This document shows positions 53,236 through 63,865 of a stretch of DNA of 64,000 nucleotides, in pieces; position 1 is the stretch's first letter; the number at the start of each line of letters is the position of its first letter. The notes below the pieces were generated by a model that did not search any database, was not told the origin of the DNA, and worked only from the letters and a program-made list of their open reading frames with translations. The position numbers were made by a program, and so were the translations under genes. This DNA is from Amphiura filiformis (lineage: Eukaryota; Echinodermata; Ophiuroidea; Amphilepidida; Amphiuridae), in assembly GCF_039555335.1 (NCBI RefSeq), contig NC_092628.1, positions 68,452,292 to 68,516,291 of the forward strand, written 5' to 3'.

Positions 53236-54181
53236 AGTTGAAACCAGTTGGTGTCACTTTAAGGAAATGGTTTATATGGACAAACTTGGTATAAGATGAT
53301 ACCCTCTTAATATCCTCAACACATTTATTTTGTGTAGATGTTTGTGATATCCTCAATACACCTTTTATTATGTGTAGATAGTGAGTTCTAGTAGGTTGAA
53401 GTAGTTAAGTATGAACCATTCCATTATTTCCCTGCACCAGTGGCTGGACCATGCATACAAAGGCAACTGGCTGGTATTTTTTTGCACCAGATAAGCAAGT
53501 CAGTTATTGTAGAATTGTGTAGGTAGGCATTGTCAATTCTATAATGAGGTACTTCTGTCATGAGTTCATTTTTATGAAGAGAAACAAAGAAATATGGGAA
53601 ATAAAAACAGCAGCTATTGCTAGCTGTACACTGATGATTACAAATAGAACTAAGTGTAATTGTTGCTTTATTTACCCCGCATATTGTGGTCAATATGGCT
53701 ACAACATTTTTAATGCAAAGACCTTTGGCACTGGCCGACCGCTTGTCCTGATAATAATGTAAAAAGAACTAGGTCACACCTGCGTCACGCGATGGTACAC
53801 AGCTTGTTCGGCAAATGAGGTGCCAATGTGATGGTGACTTGGTTCAATTAGCCAATCAGATCAAACTCCTGTTTAACACTTGGATGGTGAATTAAGTTTG
53901 GGGAACGGTGAAACCTCTGGTGTATTTTTAATCTGCAGTAAAGAGGAATAATCAAGCTGCAATGTAAACTTTATTTCACTTCAATCGGTGGTTTAGAACA
54001 AAAGATATGTGTCAGCAAATAAATTAGTCAAAATCGACTTTGGGAGATTTTTCTATTCATCAGAGGACGTTACACTAATTAAGGATGCTGTAACTTTTTA
54101 ATGAGAAAAGTACACAAGAGCTGTCACATTCGGAGCCTATTTTTATATAGCTTTGTATGCGTTTAATAAGATAAGCAGCAT
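53236..54181. other. Gene-free DNA
   Basis: No gene. AAACCTCTGGTGTATTTTTA at 53910 is a stray copy of a string found in the SINE cluster downstream. Confidence 0.45.
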
Positions 54182-54388
54182 TCGAAATTTTGGTTGTCCG
54201 GTTGCCCGGGACAACTAAAAAAGTCGCCGGACAACCAAAAATACTGATTCGGTTGTCCGCCGGACAACCATAAATCTAGCCAAAAGTCACATTTGTAGGC
54301 CTACGGACAACCAAAAACTTAGACGGACAACCAGAAATTGTAATCTGGTTGTCCGTGGGACAACCATTTATTTTTCCTAAATTCGAAC
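54182..54388. repeat. Cluster of GGTTGTCCG inverted motifs
   Basis: About eight copies of GGTTGTCC(G) or its inverse CGGACAACC lie in roughly 190 bp, bounded by TTCGAA at both ends (54182 and 54382). It could be a small palindromic element or a cluster of protein-binding sites. Non-coding. Confidence 0.65.
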
Positions 54389-54532
54389 ACTGAAGATAAG
54401 CACCCCGGTACATCTGTGCAGGTGACAAAGTAGGGAACAATTCACCTTTATAATGAAGATTACCTCTGTGTAGATAATTGTTCTCTGTGATCCCTGGATC
54501 AATTTAAACAAGACAACAAATAAACACAAATT

Positions 54533-55500
54533 CCATTTGTGGATAGAGCGTCCGTCTGGTAATCGGAAGGTTGTGGGTTCGAATCTCGTACCGGCACATT
54601 CCCTTGCTTTTTTCCAGTTGGGTTGTGTGCCGGTTGGGATTTGTGTTTATTTGTTGTCTTGTTGGGGGAAACGGTGAAACCTCTGGTGTATTTTTAATCT
54701 GTACCATTTGTGGATAGAGCGTCCGTCCTGGTAATCGAAGGTCATGGGTTCAAATCCAAAGCCGGCACATTCCCTGCTTTTATTTCCAGTTGAGTTGTGT
54801 GCGTTGGTATTTGTAAACTATTCTTTCTTTCTTATTAATTATATTCAGTTTCCCCTTGTAGCGAGCAATCATTCCCCATTGTGTTTCTTTTCGTCATGTG
54901 CAGGATGCATAGCCCCATTACCTACTTAAATTGTATTATGCTGGGGAAACGATTAAGCATCAGTTATGATCTCCTGTACTTGTGTACTTGCGTAATATTT
55001 GTTTGTGTGTATTGTATACCTCGACTGCTCACATTAGACCCAGTTTTAACCACCGTTTATCAGTGGTAGCTGGTAGGTTAATGTATAGAGCATCCATCTG
55101 GTAATCGGAAGGTCGTGGTTTCGAATCCCATGCTGGCACATTGACATTCCCTTGCTTTTTTCCAGTTGGGTTGTGATTTGTGTTTATTTGTTGTCTTGTT
55201 AGGTGAAACCTCTGGTGTATTTTTAATCTGTACCATTTGTGGATAGAGCGTCCGTCTGGTAATGGGAAGATTGTGGGCTCGAATCCCATGCCGGCACATT
55301 CCCTTGCTTTTATTTCCAGTTGGGTTGTGTGGCGGTTGGGATTTGTGTTTATTTGTTGTCTTGTGTTTATTTGTAACACTTTGGGTTGGTAAACTATTCT
55401 TTCTTTCTTATTAATTATATTAAGTTTCCTCTTGCAATCGTTCCCCATTGTGTTCATTTGTTCATGTGCAGGATGCGTAGCCCAATTACCTACTTTACTA
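54533..55500 (+). repeat. tRNA-derived SINE cluster, four heads
   Basis: Four heads with TGGATAGAGCGTCCGTCTGG-like starts and GGTTCGAATCTC/CCC B boxes begin near 54539, 54710, 55083 and 55244. Each is followed by a CATTCCCTTGCTTTT body, TTTCCAGTTGGGTTGTG and often ACCTCTGGTGTATTTTTAAT. The anticodon-like arm (CCGTCTGGTAATCGG) could be read as a Thr(GGT)-like loop. The D arm is incomplete, so these are SINE heads and not tRNA genes. The minus-strand frame 55532-55029 is made of SINE sequence. Confidence 0.8.
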
Positions 55501-55591
55501 TTTTTGTATAGAGGTATACAATACGACGTCACTCATAACAGAGTCATCCTCACTTAATTCTGTCCTCCATAAAGCACTATTCAGACTTTTT

Positions 55592-55842
55592 ATTGTACGT
55601 GAAATATTGTATGTACAATATGTACGTTATTTAATCTATTGCCATTCTATTTCCAGTAATGTTTAAGTTCTAACGAATGTTTGATGACGTAAAATCGATA
55701 ATATATTTCTACTAGATATTGTATGTAACATATTATCGATTTTTCGTCATCAAACATCCGTTAGAACTTAAACATTACTGGAAATAGAATGGCAATAGAT
55801 TAAATAACATAGCTATGTTACATAGAATATTGTACGTACAAT
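55592..55842. mobile_element. Near-perfect palindrome, 251 bp
   Basis: ATTGTACGTGAAATATTGTA and TTTAATCTATTGCCATTCTA on the left are inverse to the right arm ending TACATAGAATATTGTACGTACAAT. The centre is TTTCTACTAGATATTG. A half copy sits at 7995-8065. It is a foldback/MITE of unassigned type. Confidence 0.85.
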
Positions 55843-56765
55843 ACTCGGAGTCTGTGGAGCGCTTAAGGTACCACGGGAAAATTCGCATGATAATACACTA
55901 AAACGTGTGATAGGTATGAATGGATGTGAAATCGATCTAAAGACCTGTCCCTCTGTCATCTTAAGTTATCTTAGAACAGTCCCAAGTACAGTGAATAAAA
56001 AAAAGGTTATCTTCTGTCCTCCAGCATGGCTGCCATTTAAATTGTTATACCGTTCCGGTTGGTTTATTGCATACACTCTATATTACTTTGGACATTCAGA
56101 AATAATGAAGTCGGAAATGGATCTTGTTCTCTCCCATTACACGGTTGCTTGATGTGATCCTTTATAACCTTGACCTCTACAAAAGTTATCACACCAATAT
56201 GCACATATTTTTAAAGCAATTTTTAACATGGATTTTCGTTTCTGTATCAAATATTCACATTTTTCTAATTTGTAGTAATTTTTATTCTATAAACTGTACA
56301 TTTATACTAACTGCTTATTTAAAATGGTTGTCTGATGTGGATAATTATTATAAAAACTTTAGACAGAAACATGAAATAACTGCTATCTACTGGAGATAAC
56401 ATCGGGATGGTGACTATCTATTCTGATTCCTGATACTATCCAAGGTATTCATGTATACCAAAATCGTTGCTATTAATCAAGGTCGAATAAAACAACGCAG
56501 ATCACGAGGGATGAGGGTAAATCCCAGTGGGGAGATCTATGCAATCACCCCTCCCCCATAGCACTTTTTAGGCAAATGTGTGTGTTTTTACCATTTGTTT
56601 TAGTAACTAACCATTTGATTAGCTTCAAAATTACAATATATCGCTTGCATTTGTTCCAGGAGGAAGTTATTCTGCGAGCTACAAACGATCCGTTTACTCT
56701 ATTTCATGGAATTCAAACCAACCTTCATCCCCAATGTCAAAGAAATGTACACCACTGTAATCAAA
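55843..56765. other. Gene-free DNA
   Basis: Short open frames only (up to 91 codons), none recognised. Confidence 0.4.
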
Positions 56766-56767
56766 TA

Positions 56768-57739
56768 CAGGGTGTCCTAGAATGATATATACCGTGTTTG
56801 AACAAAATATCAAAAATATCAACAGTGTATCTAATTTTGATAAGTGCAATACAATGCCACACATGTCTCCTACTTATTCTGTGACTTTCATGGAAATAGC
56901 TTGATTCGTTTTGGCGTGACATTGCTATTACTAAAAATGGACCAAAACTACATGTGTGTAATTTACAGTGCAAAGGCATCATAACACATGGATCCTTTAT
57001 CACCATCGTCAGCCGCACTGTGCAATATATTGGAGAAATCCTACATTCTTTGATAGGAAATACACCAAATTTGGCACAGATGTAGAGCTTACAATGCTTA
57101 ATAATCCTTGATATGGGATTAAGTGAAACATTTCAATATGGCATCAAATATTTAGGATGAAAAACATACTTTTTATGTGATTTTTACCCAAATATTTACC
57201 CAAAAATGTCATTATTACAGAGGATATAACTTCCTCAAGGATCCTCCGCAGTAAATTTTAATCTTCTTCGTTACGTAGCTGTGGGTTTGCCCATATACTG
57301 TGGACATAAGTGCATGCTGTGACACTAAGGACATGAAGGACGAACCTTCTCTATACCTTTATGAAAAATCCATCTCTGCCGGCATTTCAAATGATGAAAC
57401 TCACCCACCTCAATAATTGTCTTTAAAACTGCCGCCAAAGAAAGAATAGTTTAAGGTCACTCAAGCGTAGTAAATCCTTTATTGCATACAATGATTGCTT
57501 CGTAGCAAATTTTACAGATTTTCAAAATAGGTTGCTTTGTCAAACTTGGAATTCACCATTTTTACGCAATCCTCTCTAACTTCTACTAGAAACGTCCGTC
57601 CATTTTTTTTAAATCTACAAAATCTGAGAAAGCTAAATATATGTAAAACTTAAAATGCAAAACAATATGACCAATAGAAATGCCGTTCATACCTAAATAA
57701 TTCCATCTTTCTCGGTATAAATCATTCTGGGACACCTTG
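56768..57739. mobile_element. TA-flanked element with CAGGGTGTCC ends (Tc1/mariner-like)
   Basis: CAGGGTGTCCTAGAATGATA (56768) and TCATTCTGGGACACCTTG (ending 57739) are inverse with few mismatches, and TA is outside both. At 972 bp it is near the size of a shortened mariner, but I find no DDE/D transposase frame; it is a remnant or non-autonomous copy. Confidence 0.7.
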
Positions 57740-57830
57740 TACCATAAAACTACCATCTTCAGTAGATAGCACACGGTGTACATGGTATATGCCCCAATAA
57801 AATACACTAAAGCGCTCTCTAAAGGTAACT

Positions 57831-58492
57831 AAACTCAACCCAGAAAGTATCGAAACGATTATAGATGGTCAGATATATCGGGAACTGAAATATATAGCAA
57901 AAACTTATTTAATATATATAAAGCGCAGCTTTCTCCTACACATTTTGATACCTTTTTTTGTTGCTCTCCGATATCATTTGGTCGAGTTATGGGCACTTGA
58001 GGGGCTTCAAGTCGGATTTTGAAAGTTGCACTTAGCTCCTATTCAAGCCAAATGCGTTCGTCGTGTACACCCCCCACACACAATCATGACAAAGGACACC
58101 GATGTGCTCTGTTTACTTAACCATGAACTTTATTTTGATTTTACTTCTTCGACTTCGACTTCCAACTTCAATACTTGCTACCCTTTACTTATCTCATGAA
58201 CTCTTTCTGCTGACACCTCAATACTTGGTGTGCACACCATCACTGTCTGTCACTGCCTGGATTCGTGGTCTAAGGTCTTGAATAGGAGCTAAGTGCAACT
58301 TTCAAAATCCGACTTGAAGCCCCTCAAGTGCCCATAACTCGACCAAATGATATCGTAGAACAACAAAAGAGGTATCAAAATGCGCAGGAAAAAGCTGCGC
58401 TTTATATACATTAAATAAGTTTTTGCTATATATGTCAGTTCCCGATATATCTAACCATCTATAATCGTTTCGATACTTTCTGGGTTGAGTTT
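57831..58492. mobile_element. Foldback element, 662 bp, with about 215-bp arms
   Basis: AAACTCAACCCAGAAAGTAT pairs with ATACTTTCTGGGTTGAGTTT; inside, TTGGTCGAGTTATGGGCACT and TTGCACTTAGCTCCTATTCA pair with their inverses. The unpaired centre (about 58045-58270) is non-coding. Confidence 0.9.
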
Positions 58493-59144
58493 ATATACCT
58501 TGCAAACTGGAAAAGGAAGCTAATAGAAAAGGCTAGAAAAGGAGAGAGGAACACATTATCTTTAATTGATAGCTGTTATCATTGATGAAATTTATACTTG
58601 AACCGAGAGTAAGTAATTTACTTAACATGATAAAAACACGCCAGGGAGGGCTGCACCCATCAGGTATAGGTTGCATACATTTTCAATTATTTCAAGAACC
58701 TCTGTATTTGAACCGCTTTGAGATTTGTACGTACAAGCTCGTACATATGAGATTCTTGCTTGCATCCGAATTAATATAGGAAATTTGAGTATATTCATGT
58801 TTAATGTAATATAGTCTATATTTGCCGCGTGATAGTCTGTGCTCTAAATGTAATTCGTCTCGTGATCGTTGGTTTGCATAACGATGTCAATATGATGACG
58901 TCACTTAATTTATTTTCTGAATCATGGCCGTCATGAAATGCTGAGTGTACTTGGTTTGATGAAAACGTTGATATTTACATATTTACACCATTCTCGTATC
59001 ATTCCGGTAGGCATGTTACAGCATGAAATACACGTACATTAAAATATAGCGTGCAACATTTCTTATCAGCAGTATTTTCCATTTTCAATTTATGTCTTGT
59101 GGATATTTCGAATTACTGTATCCCCGGACTGTATCTAGGTTGAA
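58493..59144 (+). promoter_or_regulatory. Upstream region of the TRIM gene
   Basis: A full CRE consensus TGACGTCA lies at 58896-58903, about 240 bp before the start codon. No TATA box or initiator is clear. The first 100 bp or so adjoin the foldback. Confidence 0.35.
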
Positions 59145-60950
59145 ATGGCGACCGCCTCGTTTTCTGCTGTAGCTCAAGAGGATCTCACATGCCCTGTGTG
59201 TTTTGAACTGTTTACGGATCCCAATACACCCAAGCTTATGGATTGCCCTCATCTGTATTGCGCCCTGTGTATCCAGAAATTGGTAGTAGATGGCAAGCAA
59301 GACATAGAATGCCCTGAATGTAGGTATCCTACTCGAATTCCAGATGGAGGGGTTGATGCTATGAGGACCATTTTACGAGTACGTAACCTCGCTGAAAAAC
59401 ATAAAGAAATGAGAGGTATGAAACTGAAAAGTGTATATCTAGATATAAATGGTGGTGAGGACAAAAAGACTGAAGTATATGATACGACTGTATGTCCCGC
59501 ACACAATGCTAATAATGATATCTACTGTCGAAATTGCAATATTACAGGTTGCCATTTATGTATGACGAGTCACATTGGACAAAATCATGAAACAAATAAC
59601 ATCCATGTTGCACGACGCCGACAAAAAGAACATATGGAACAAGTTTTAGAGGCGGCGTCAGTCAAGATTGGACAACTTCAGAATAGTGCTCATGAACTCA
59701 GAATTCTTCAGTCCAATATAGAGTTCACTATTATCGATCGGCGCAAAAATATTAAAGATCGAATTGACTATGTCATGAAGAAAGTTCAAGACTTCATGAT
59801 TCATCCTATAGAGCAGAGAGCAAAGCCAAGGCTTGACCGCATCAATCAGGAAAGAGAACTTTTGAAGATGAGGATAGAGGAATGTACGGATGCCGTTGTA
59901 TTAGCAAAGGACACTGAAAAAACAAGCGAATCAGCACAACAATTAGTTATGACACACAATGATATTGTGCACCATGTCACCTGTATTGTGAACAAAGATA
60001 TGATGATTAAGCACAAACATGGGAATCCAGTATTAGGTCTGAGAAAGTATGAATGTAGCAAAACATTTGATATGAACGATATTCTTGATTGTGTATTTCC
60101 GATAAGAAAATTTAAATGTTTGCTGGTCACTTCAATTCGCCATACATTCAAATACGTTGATGATGTGGCAGCAGCACCGGATGGTAGGTTTTTGATTCAT
60201 GATCATAAGAAAAAGAAAGTCTATATTTGGGGTGCTCACCATGATGATCCGGATTCATATCCGGTCACCCGAATGTTACTTAGAAAAGGCACAATCGATA
60301 CATCAGGTGTTGCTGTCACTTCAGAAGGTGAATATCTGGTGGCAAGGCAGTCGTGTATTGAGATATATGAGCCTTCTGGGAAACATATTAATACTCTTGA
60401 TATAAGGCAAATTAAAGGCAAGGTCTATGAAAACAGTTGCGCTTCTAGAGTCGCAGTATTGCAAGATGATAGAATAATCATTGTGGATGAAGAGATGCAT
60501 ATGCTGATTATTATGTCCAAATTTGGGGAAGTTCTGCGCTCAGTAATGACCACGATTAGACCAGTGCGTATTGGTGTTATGTCAAATGGTATTGTGGCAG
60601 TAAGTTGCGCGCGGGATGGGAAAGTGGGTTTGATTGATATCGAATCAGGCACGGAAATTGCAATATTTGAGATCCCACGTGCGCATGCGTTATGCTATCA
60701 CGAGCCTTCCGATTGCTTATTGGTTGGTAGACTAGGGATTGATGTGTACCAGGATCATGACTTTGTTGCGGTTAATGGGAGCATTGAGCAATATTGTGCC
60801 ACATCTGGGAGGCTTGTTGGGTGTCTTGCAGAAGGCATGCGTGGGCCACAAAGTATGTGCATTGCACCAGATGGCACACTTGTTGTAGCAGACGAAAAAA
60901 CAATAGATTTGTTTCAGCTGAGTACAAAGGACATTCCTAGTATTCACTGA
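59145..60950 (+). CDS. TRIM (RING, B-box, coiled coil, NHL-like propeller) protein, predicted E3 ubiquitin ligase
   Basis: One uninterrupted frame of 601 residues; the ATG sits in a good context (GAAATGG). Residues 16-59 form a C3HC4 RING (C16-x2-C19, C34-x-H36, C39-x2-C42, C56-x2-C59). Residues 117-148 form a B-box 2 (C117, H120, C128, C131, C136, C139, H143, H148). About 155-285 is charged and helical, a likely coiled coil. From about 325 on, repeated strand-turn blocks (VAAAPDGRFLIHD, VAVTSEGEYLVA, VAVLQDDRIIIVD, CIAPDGTLVVADEK) look like an NHL-type beta-propeller. RING domains of TRIM proteins recruit E2 enzymes for ubiquitin transfer; the propeller would choose substrate or RNA. It resembles the TRIM2/3/32/45/56 group; the orthologue is not decided. 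No intron is visible and no poly(A) tract follows. Candidate AATAAA is at about 61151. Confidence 0.95.
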   Translation: MATASFSAVAQEDLTCPVCFELFTDPNTPKLMDCPHLYCALCIQKLVVDGKQDIECPECRYPTRIPDGGVDAMRTILRVRNLAEKHKEMRGMKLKSVYLDINGGEDKKTEVYDTTVCPAHNANNDIYCRNCNITGCHLCMTSHIGQNHETNNIHVARRRQKEHMEQVLEAASVKIGQLQNSAHELRILQSNIEFTIIDRRKNIKDRIDYVMKKVQDFMIHPIEQRAKPRLDRINQERELLKMRIEECTDAVVLAKDTEKTSESAQQLVMTHNDIVHHVTCIVNKDMMIKHKHGNPVLGLRKYECSKTFDMNDILDCVFPIRKFKCLLVTSIRHTFKYVDDVAAAPDGRFLIHDHKKKKVYIWGAHHDDPDSYPVTRMLLRKGTIDTSGVAVTSEGEYLVARQSCIEIYEPSGKHINTLDIRQIKGKVYENSCASRVAVLQDDRIIIVDEEMHMLIIMSKFGEVLRSVMTTIRPVRIGVMSNGIVAVSCARDGKVGLIDIESGTEIAIFEIPRAHALCYHEPSDCLLVGRLGIDVYQDHDFVAVNGSIEQYCATSGRLVGCLAEGMRGPQSMCIAPDGTLVVADEKTIDLFQLSTKDIPSIH

Positions 60951-60982
60951 TTCTAGAAGGATGGACAAATGAATAACTTCTT

Positions 60983-61506
60983 TATTTTTAAAGTCAAATT
61001 TTAAGCTCTATACTATATGTTGGATTTTGAGATGATCTTTAATAACACTTGACATCATAAGCAATTTCCAAATGCAGATGGTACTTTCTTGCATAAAATG
61101 GCACAATGTTCTTAGAGCTCCTTTGTCAGTGAAGATGAAAGACATAGAGAATAAAGGTATTGTTTTAGCCAATTATTTTAAGTAAAACAACGAGGCGACG
61201 CAAAGTTGTTTTACGCCAAAAATAACGGCCGTTGATAGATGTTTATGAATGAGTGATATAAAATAGGTATTAACTCTCTTATATAATGGTCGAAATATAA
61301 TCACTCGGTTAAAGATGATTGTATTGTTCCATTTCAATCGTCATTCCGGCTTGTGGAATGGAACAATACATCACACTCATAGATATACTTGCATACCATA
61401 TAAAATGCTATCAATCAGTAATGAGTATTAGGGTCGATTGCCAGTGTCATTAGAGAACCTTGTATGTGTGCAAGGTGTCTCAGTGTTGTAAACCAATGCT
61501 GTGCAT
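60983..61506. repeat. Repeat pair, copy 2 (left part)
   Basis: Begins 33 bp after the TRIM stop and follows 50160-51186 in order (TAAGCTCTATACTATATGTT, TTTCTTGCATAAAATGGCAC, ATGGTCGAAATATAATCACT, GTCGATTGCCAGTGTCATTA), ending at GCTGTGCAT where a Penelope-like fragment interrupts. It may contain the TRIM 3' UTR. Confidence 0.8.
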
Positions 61507-62314
61507 AGAAAGCAAAATAATACTTCTACGCTATTTGGTCACCTGAGCGCTTTCACCGGGTCAACCGGCGTCTTCAGAAGGATGTAATTGCTCTGAAGAT
61601 TGTAGTTGCTAGTGATGTAGTACTAGGACACCTCCGATGACATCACAGATGTTGATGACATCAAACTGGGAGATGTTTTGCCGCCCCTTGGTTCCGGGGG
61701 GTCAGGAGGTTGTCCTGCAGGGTCGATGTCTAACCCTTTGTCACGTCCAGTCTGGGTCTTTTAGTTCTAATATGGATTGCTTCCAAGCCCGGGCTTCCAA
61801 GACCCTACGAGGGAAGTCCTTGGACTCCCTCTCTAACACTTTTACGTTTTCCCAGTCAATCTGGTGCCCTTTGCTCCTGTCGATGTGTTCCTTGATCGCT
61901 GACTTGGAACTGCCGCTTTGGATTTATGTTCTGTTAGCCTCTTTTTGAGCTTACGTCTAGACTCGTCAATGTTCGGGTCAATGTATAGGGAGTCACAGTC
62001 TTGGCAAGGGATGCTGTATACGACACCAGATTGCTTTTCTTGTTCAGTTTTTTGGGGGAGACAAGAGACCTGCGTAAGGTATTCTGAAGTTTGAAAGCTG
62101 TACTAACACGTGCAGAGTTGAAAACCCTGCGCAGCCGTCCCGAAAGTCCTTCCACGTAAGGCAAGGTGACAAAAATGCCGGTAGACCCAGTGAAATCGCT
62201 CCGGTGAGTGTACCAAATTTGACTAGCGTGCAATGTAGTCTATGTAGAAGAATTAGTTTGCTTTCTATTTACGTTTACCGCTACGTATGAATATACATCA
62301 TTATAGCTGTGCAT
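61498..62314 (-). pseudogene. Penelope-like retroelement fragment (GIY-YIG end) with 9-bp flanking duplication
   Basis: GCTGTGCAT occurs at 61498-61506 and 62306-62314 and bounds a 799-bp insertion. Its minus strand encodes, in more than one frame, the C-terminal region of a Penelope-like protein: VTLPYVEGLSGRLRRVF, LQNTLRRSLVSPK, then after a frame change a C-x2-C-D-x2-YI stretch and later KGHQIDWENVKVLERES and a closing tail ending near 61720. The GIY-YIG-type second motif reads YID where glycine is expected, and frame breaks separate the parts, so it is dead. A GACGCCGGTTGACCCGGTGA string on the minus strand forms the 3' UTR. The reverse-transcriptase core is absent. Confidence 0.85.
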
Positions 62315-62579
62315 GTTTTGTGTCATGCAATTGTGTCATGCAATTTGTGTCATGCAATTGCAACGTATCTTGCTCAATCTGGTTTGGTGATCTTGATGAC
62401 GTGACATGGGTTGGTTGCCGATCTGAATCTACGGATCAGATCATCAATCGGCAAGCAACCCATGTGACGTCATCAAGATCAGTCACAAAGATTGTCGATA
62501 ACATCTAGAAACACTACCACTCACCAAGCCAGAGTGAACAAGATTCCTGATAGGAATCGAAATATTTCTAGTGAGTACT
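62315..62579. other. Repeat pair remnant with a hairpin
   Basis: A short tandem of TGTGTCATGCAAT (three copies, 62319-62361) is followed by a near-perfect palindrome at 62389-62480 (GATCTTGATGACGTGACATG with its inverse; TGACGTCA on one arm). Confidence 0.75.
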
Positions 62580-63299
62580 TAGACTATGCCATAGTCGACT
62601 TTTGATAAATAAAAATATGTTAATCATGATGAACGCATTCAGTTGAACTCGAAATTATTATTATATTTTACGCTCAAAATTCCAGTAAATGGTTATGAAA
62701 AAGTTTATATAATTATATTAGTGACAGTAAAAGTAAAGTATACGTAGGCGCATATTAATGCAACATATTATAATAAATGGCATTTCAACTGAACAATTCT
62801 GATTTTAGAATCTACCAGTTTATTAATCGCGAAAACCCGAGTTAAAAATCGACTATGTACTTTGCATTTGCACACACTATATCAACCATACTTTATCAAT
62901 CCAATTTAACAGCAAGCATAAAGCCTGGACGTACAAGACGCTCTCATGCTCCTAGTTGTAAGCGCCGCATAGTTGTATACGATGTAGATATCAATAGTAA
63001 TGTCACGTGCCCGGAGGATTTAAACCATAACGAGATCTGGGCGACCAATCACAAGCCAGATCCATTTAATGCATCACATCATGGCCAATTTTAGTAGGCC
63101 AGAAATCCGACAATCTCATCCATAGACAACCGTGTTAAACATGTTAGCCACGATCCAAAGTAAGTAGTCCACTTGGGAAGCCAACAGACAGAGAGAATAC
63201 GGTGACTAAAAAGATCAGAAGTGGAAATATATCAATTGTGCACAAATTGATTAATTTTAAGAGTATGCACAATGAGCAAGTGGACTACGGAGAAGTCTA
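62580..63299. mobile_element. TAGACTA element copy 2, 720 bp, 9-bp target duplication
   Basis: Ends TAGACTATGCCATAGTCGAC and the inverse-type GTGGACTACGGAGAAGTCTA. GTGAGTACT flanks it at 62571-62579 and 63300-63308. It aligns in reverse to 22837-24479 at both ends (for example GCCAATTTTAGTAGGCCAGAA, about 23050 reversed), lacking most of the middle. It is an internally deleted non-autonomous copy. Confidence 0.87.
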
Positions 63300-63339
63300 G
63301 TGAGTACTCAATTACTTTTATGAACGATCTTAATGAATC

Positions 63340-63481
63340 TGTTTAGAGTGGTACTGACCTGTCATCCAGTTTTGCAAGTAATTCAAAATTTACCTAAGAC
63401 CTTTGCCTTACTGAAGATGGAACAGGTTATAAATTACTTTGTTCAACTACAGTTAGTTCTTCAAAGTTGTAAATAATTATA
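63340..63481. repeat. Repeat pair, copy 2 (right part)
   Basis: GTGGTACTGACCTGTCATCC to ACAGTTAGTTCTTCAAAGTT follows 52902-53023; it resumes at 63866 and runs off the window, including TTTGAGGATCCTAAAAGCAA. Confidence 0.8.
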
Positions 63482-63865
63482 ATTAAAGCCTTAATGTACG
63501 ATCTTATAATATGAAATTGGTTAATTTTTTTCAAACCTGATTTTTTTGCATATTTGTAATGTTTACACATGTCCTAACTTGCACCTAAATGGAATCGGCC
63601 AAATTTGTTGTCTTTGTAGGTCAACAGAGCAAAGTTCGACATATTATCATAATTTAAAAATTATTATAATATGTCCTCCCATAGAACTGCATATTAAATG
63701 GCCAAAATAACTAGTGGGGTTTCATTCACGTTACCTGGCCTTGTTATTTCAACTTAAAATGGACAGCAACTCTTCCCGGCAGTTATTACTAAGTGTTATT
63801 TCAACATTTTGAATAAAGAATAACAAAATTAAAATTTGACGGAAATAGTACATTAAGGCTTTAAT
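63482..63865. mobile_element. Family-D element with TTAA at both ends, 384 bp
   Basis: ATTAAAGCCTTAATGTAC (63482) is the exact inverse of GTACATTAAGGCTTTAAT (ending 63865). TTAA precedes AGCC and follows GGCT, fitting a TTAA target. It interrupts copy 2 of the repeat pair. End fragments of the family occur at 31909 and 33533. Confidence 0.82.

Noticed and set aside
54539..55310. tRNA genes
   Set aside because: Good B boxes but defective D and acceptor arms and repeated SINE bodies; called SINE heads.
55029..55532. Minus-strand frame of 167 codons
   Set aside because: Its sequence is a translation of the SINE cluster.
56768..57739. Intact mariner transposase gene
   Set aside because: No frame with transposase motifs; only the ends and TA flanks are supportive.
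59145..60950. TRIM gene as a recent processed retrocopy
   Set aside because: No poly(A) tract and no flanking duplication found; intronless TRIM genes are common in some lineages.
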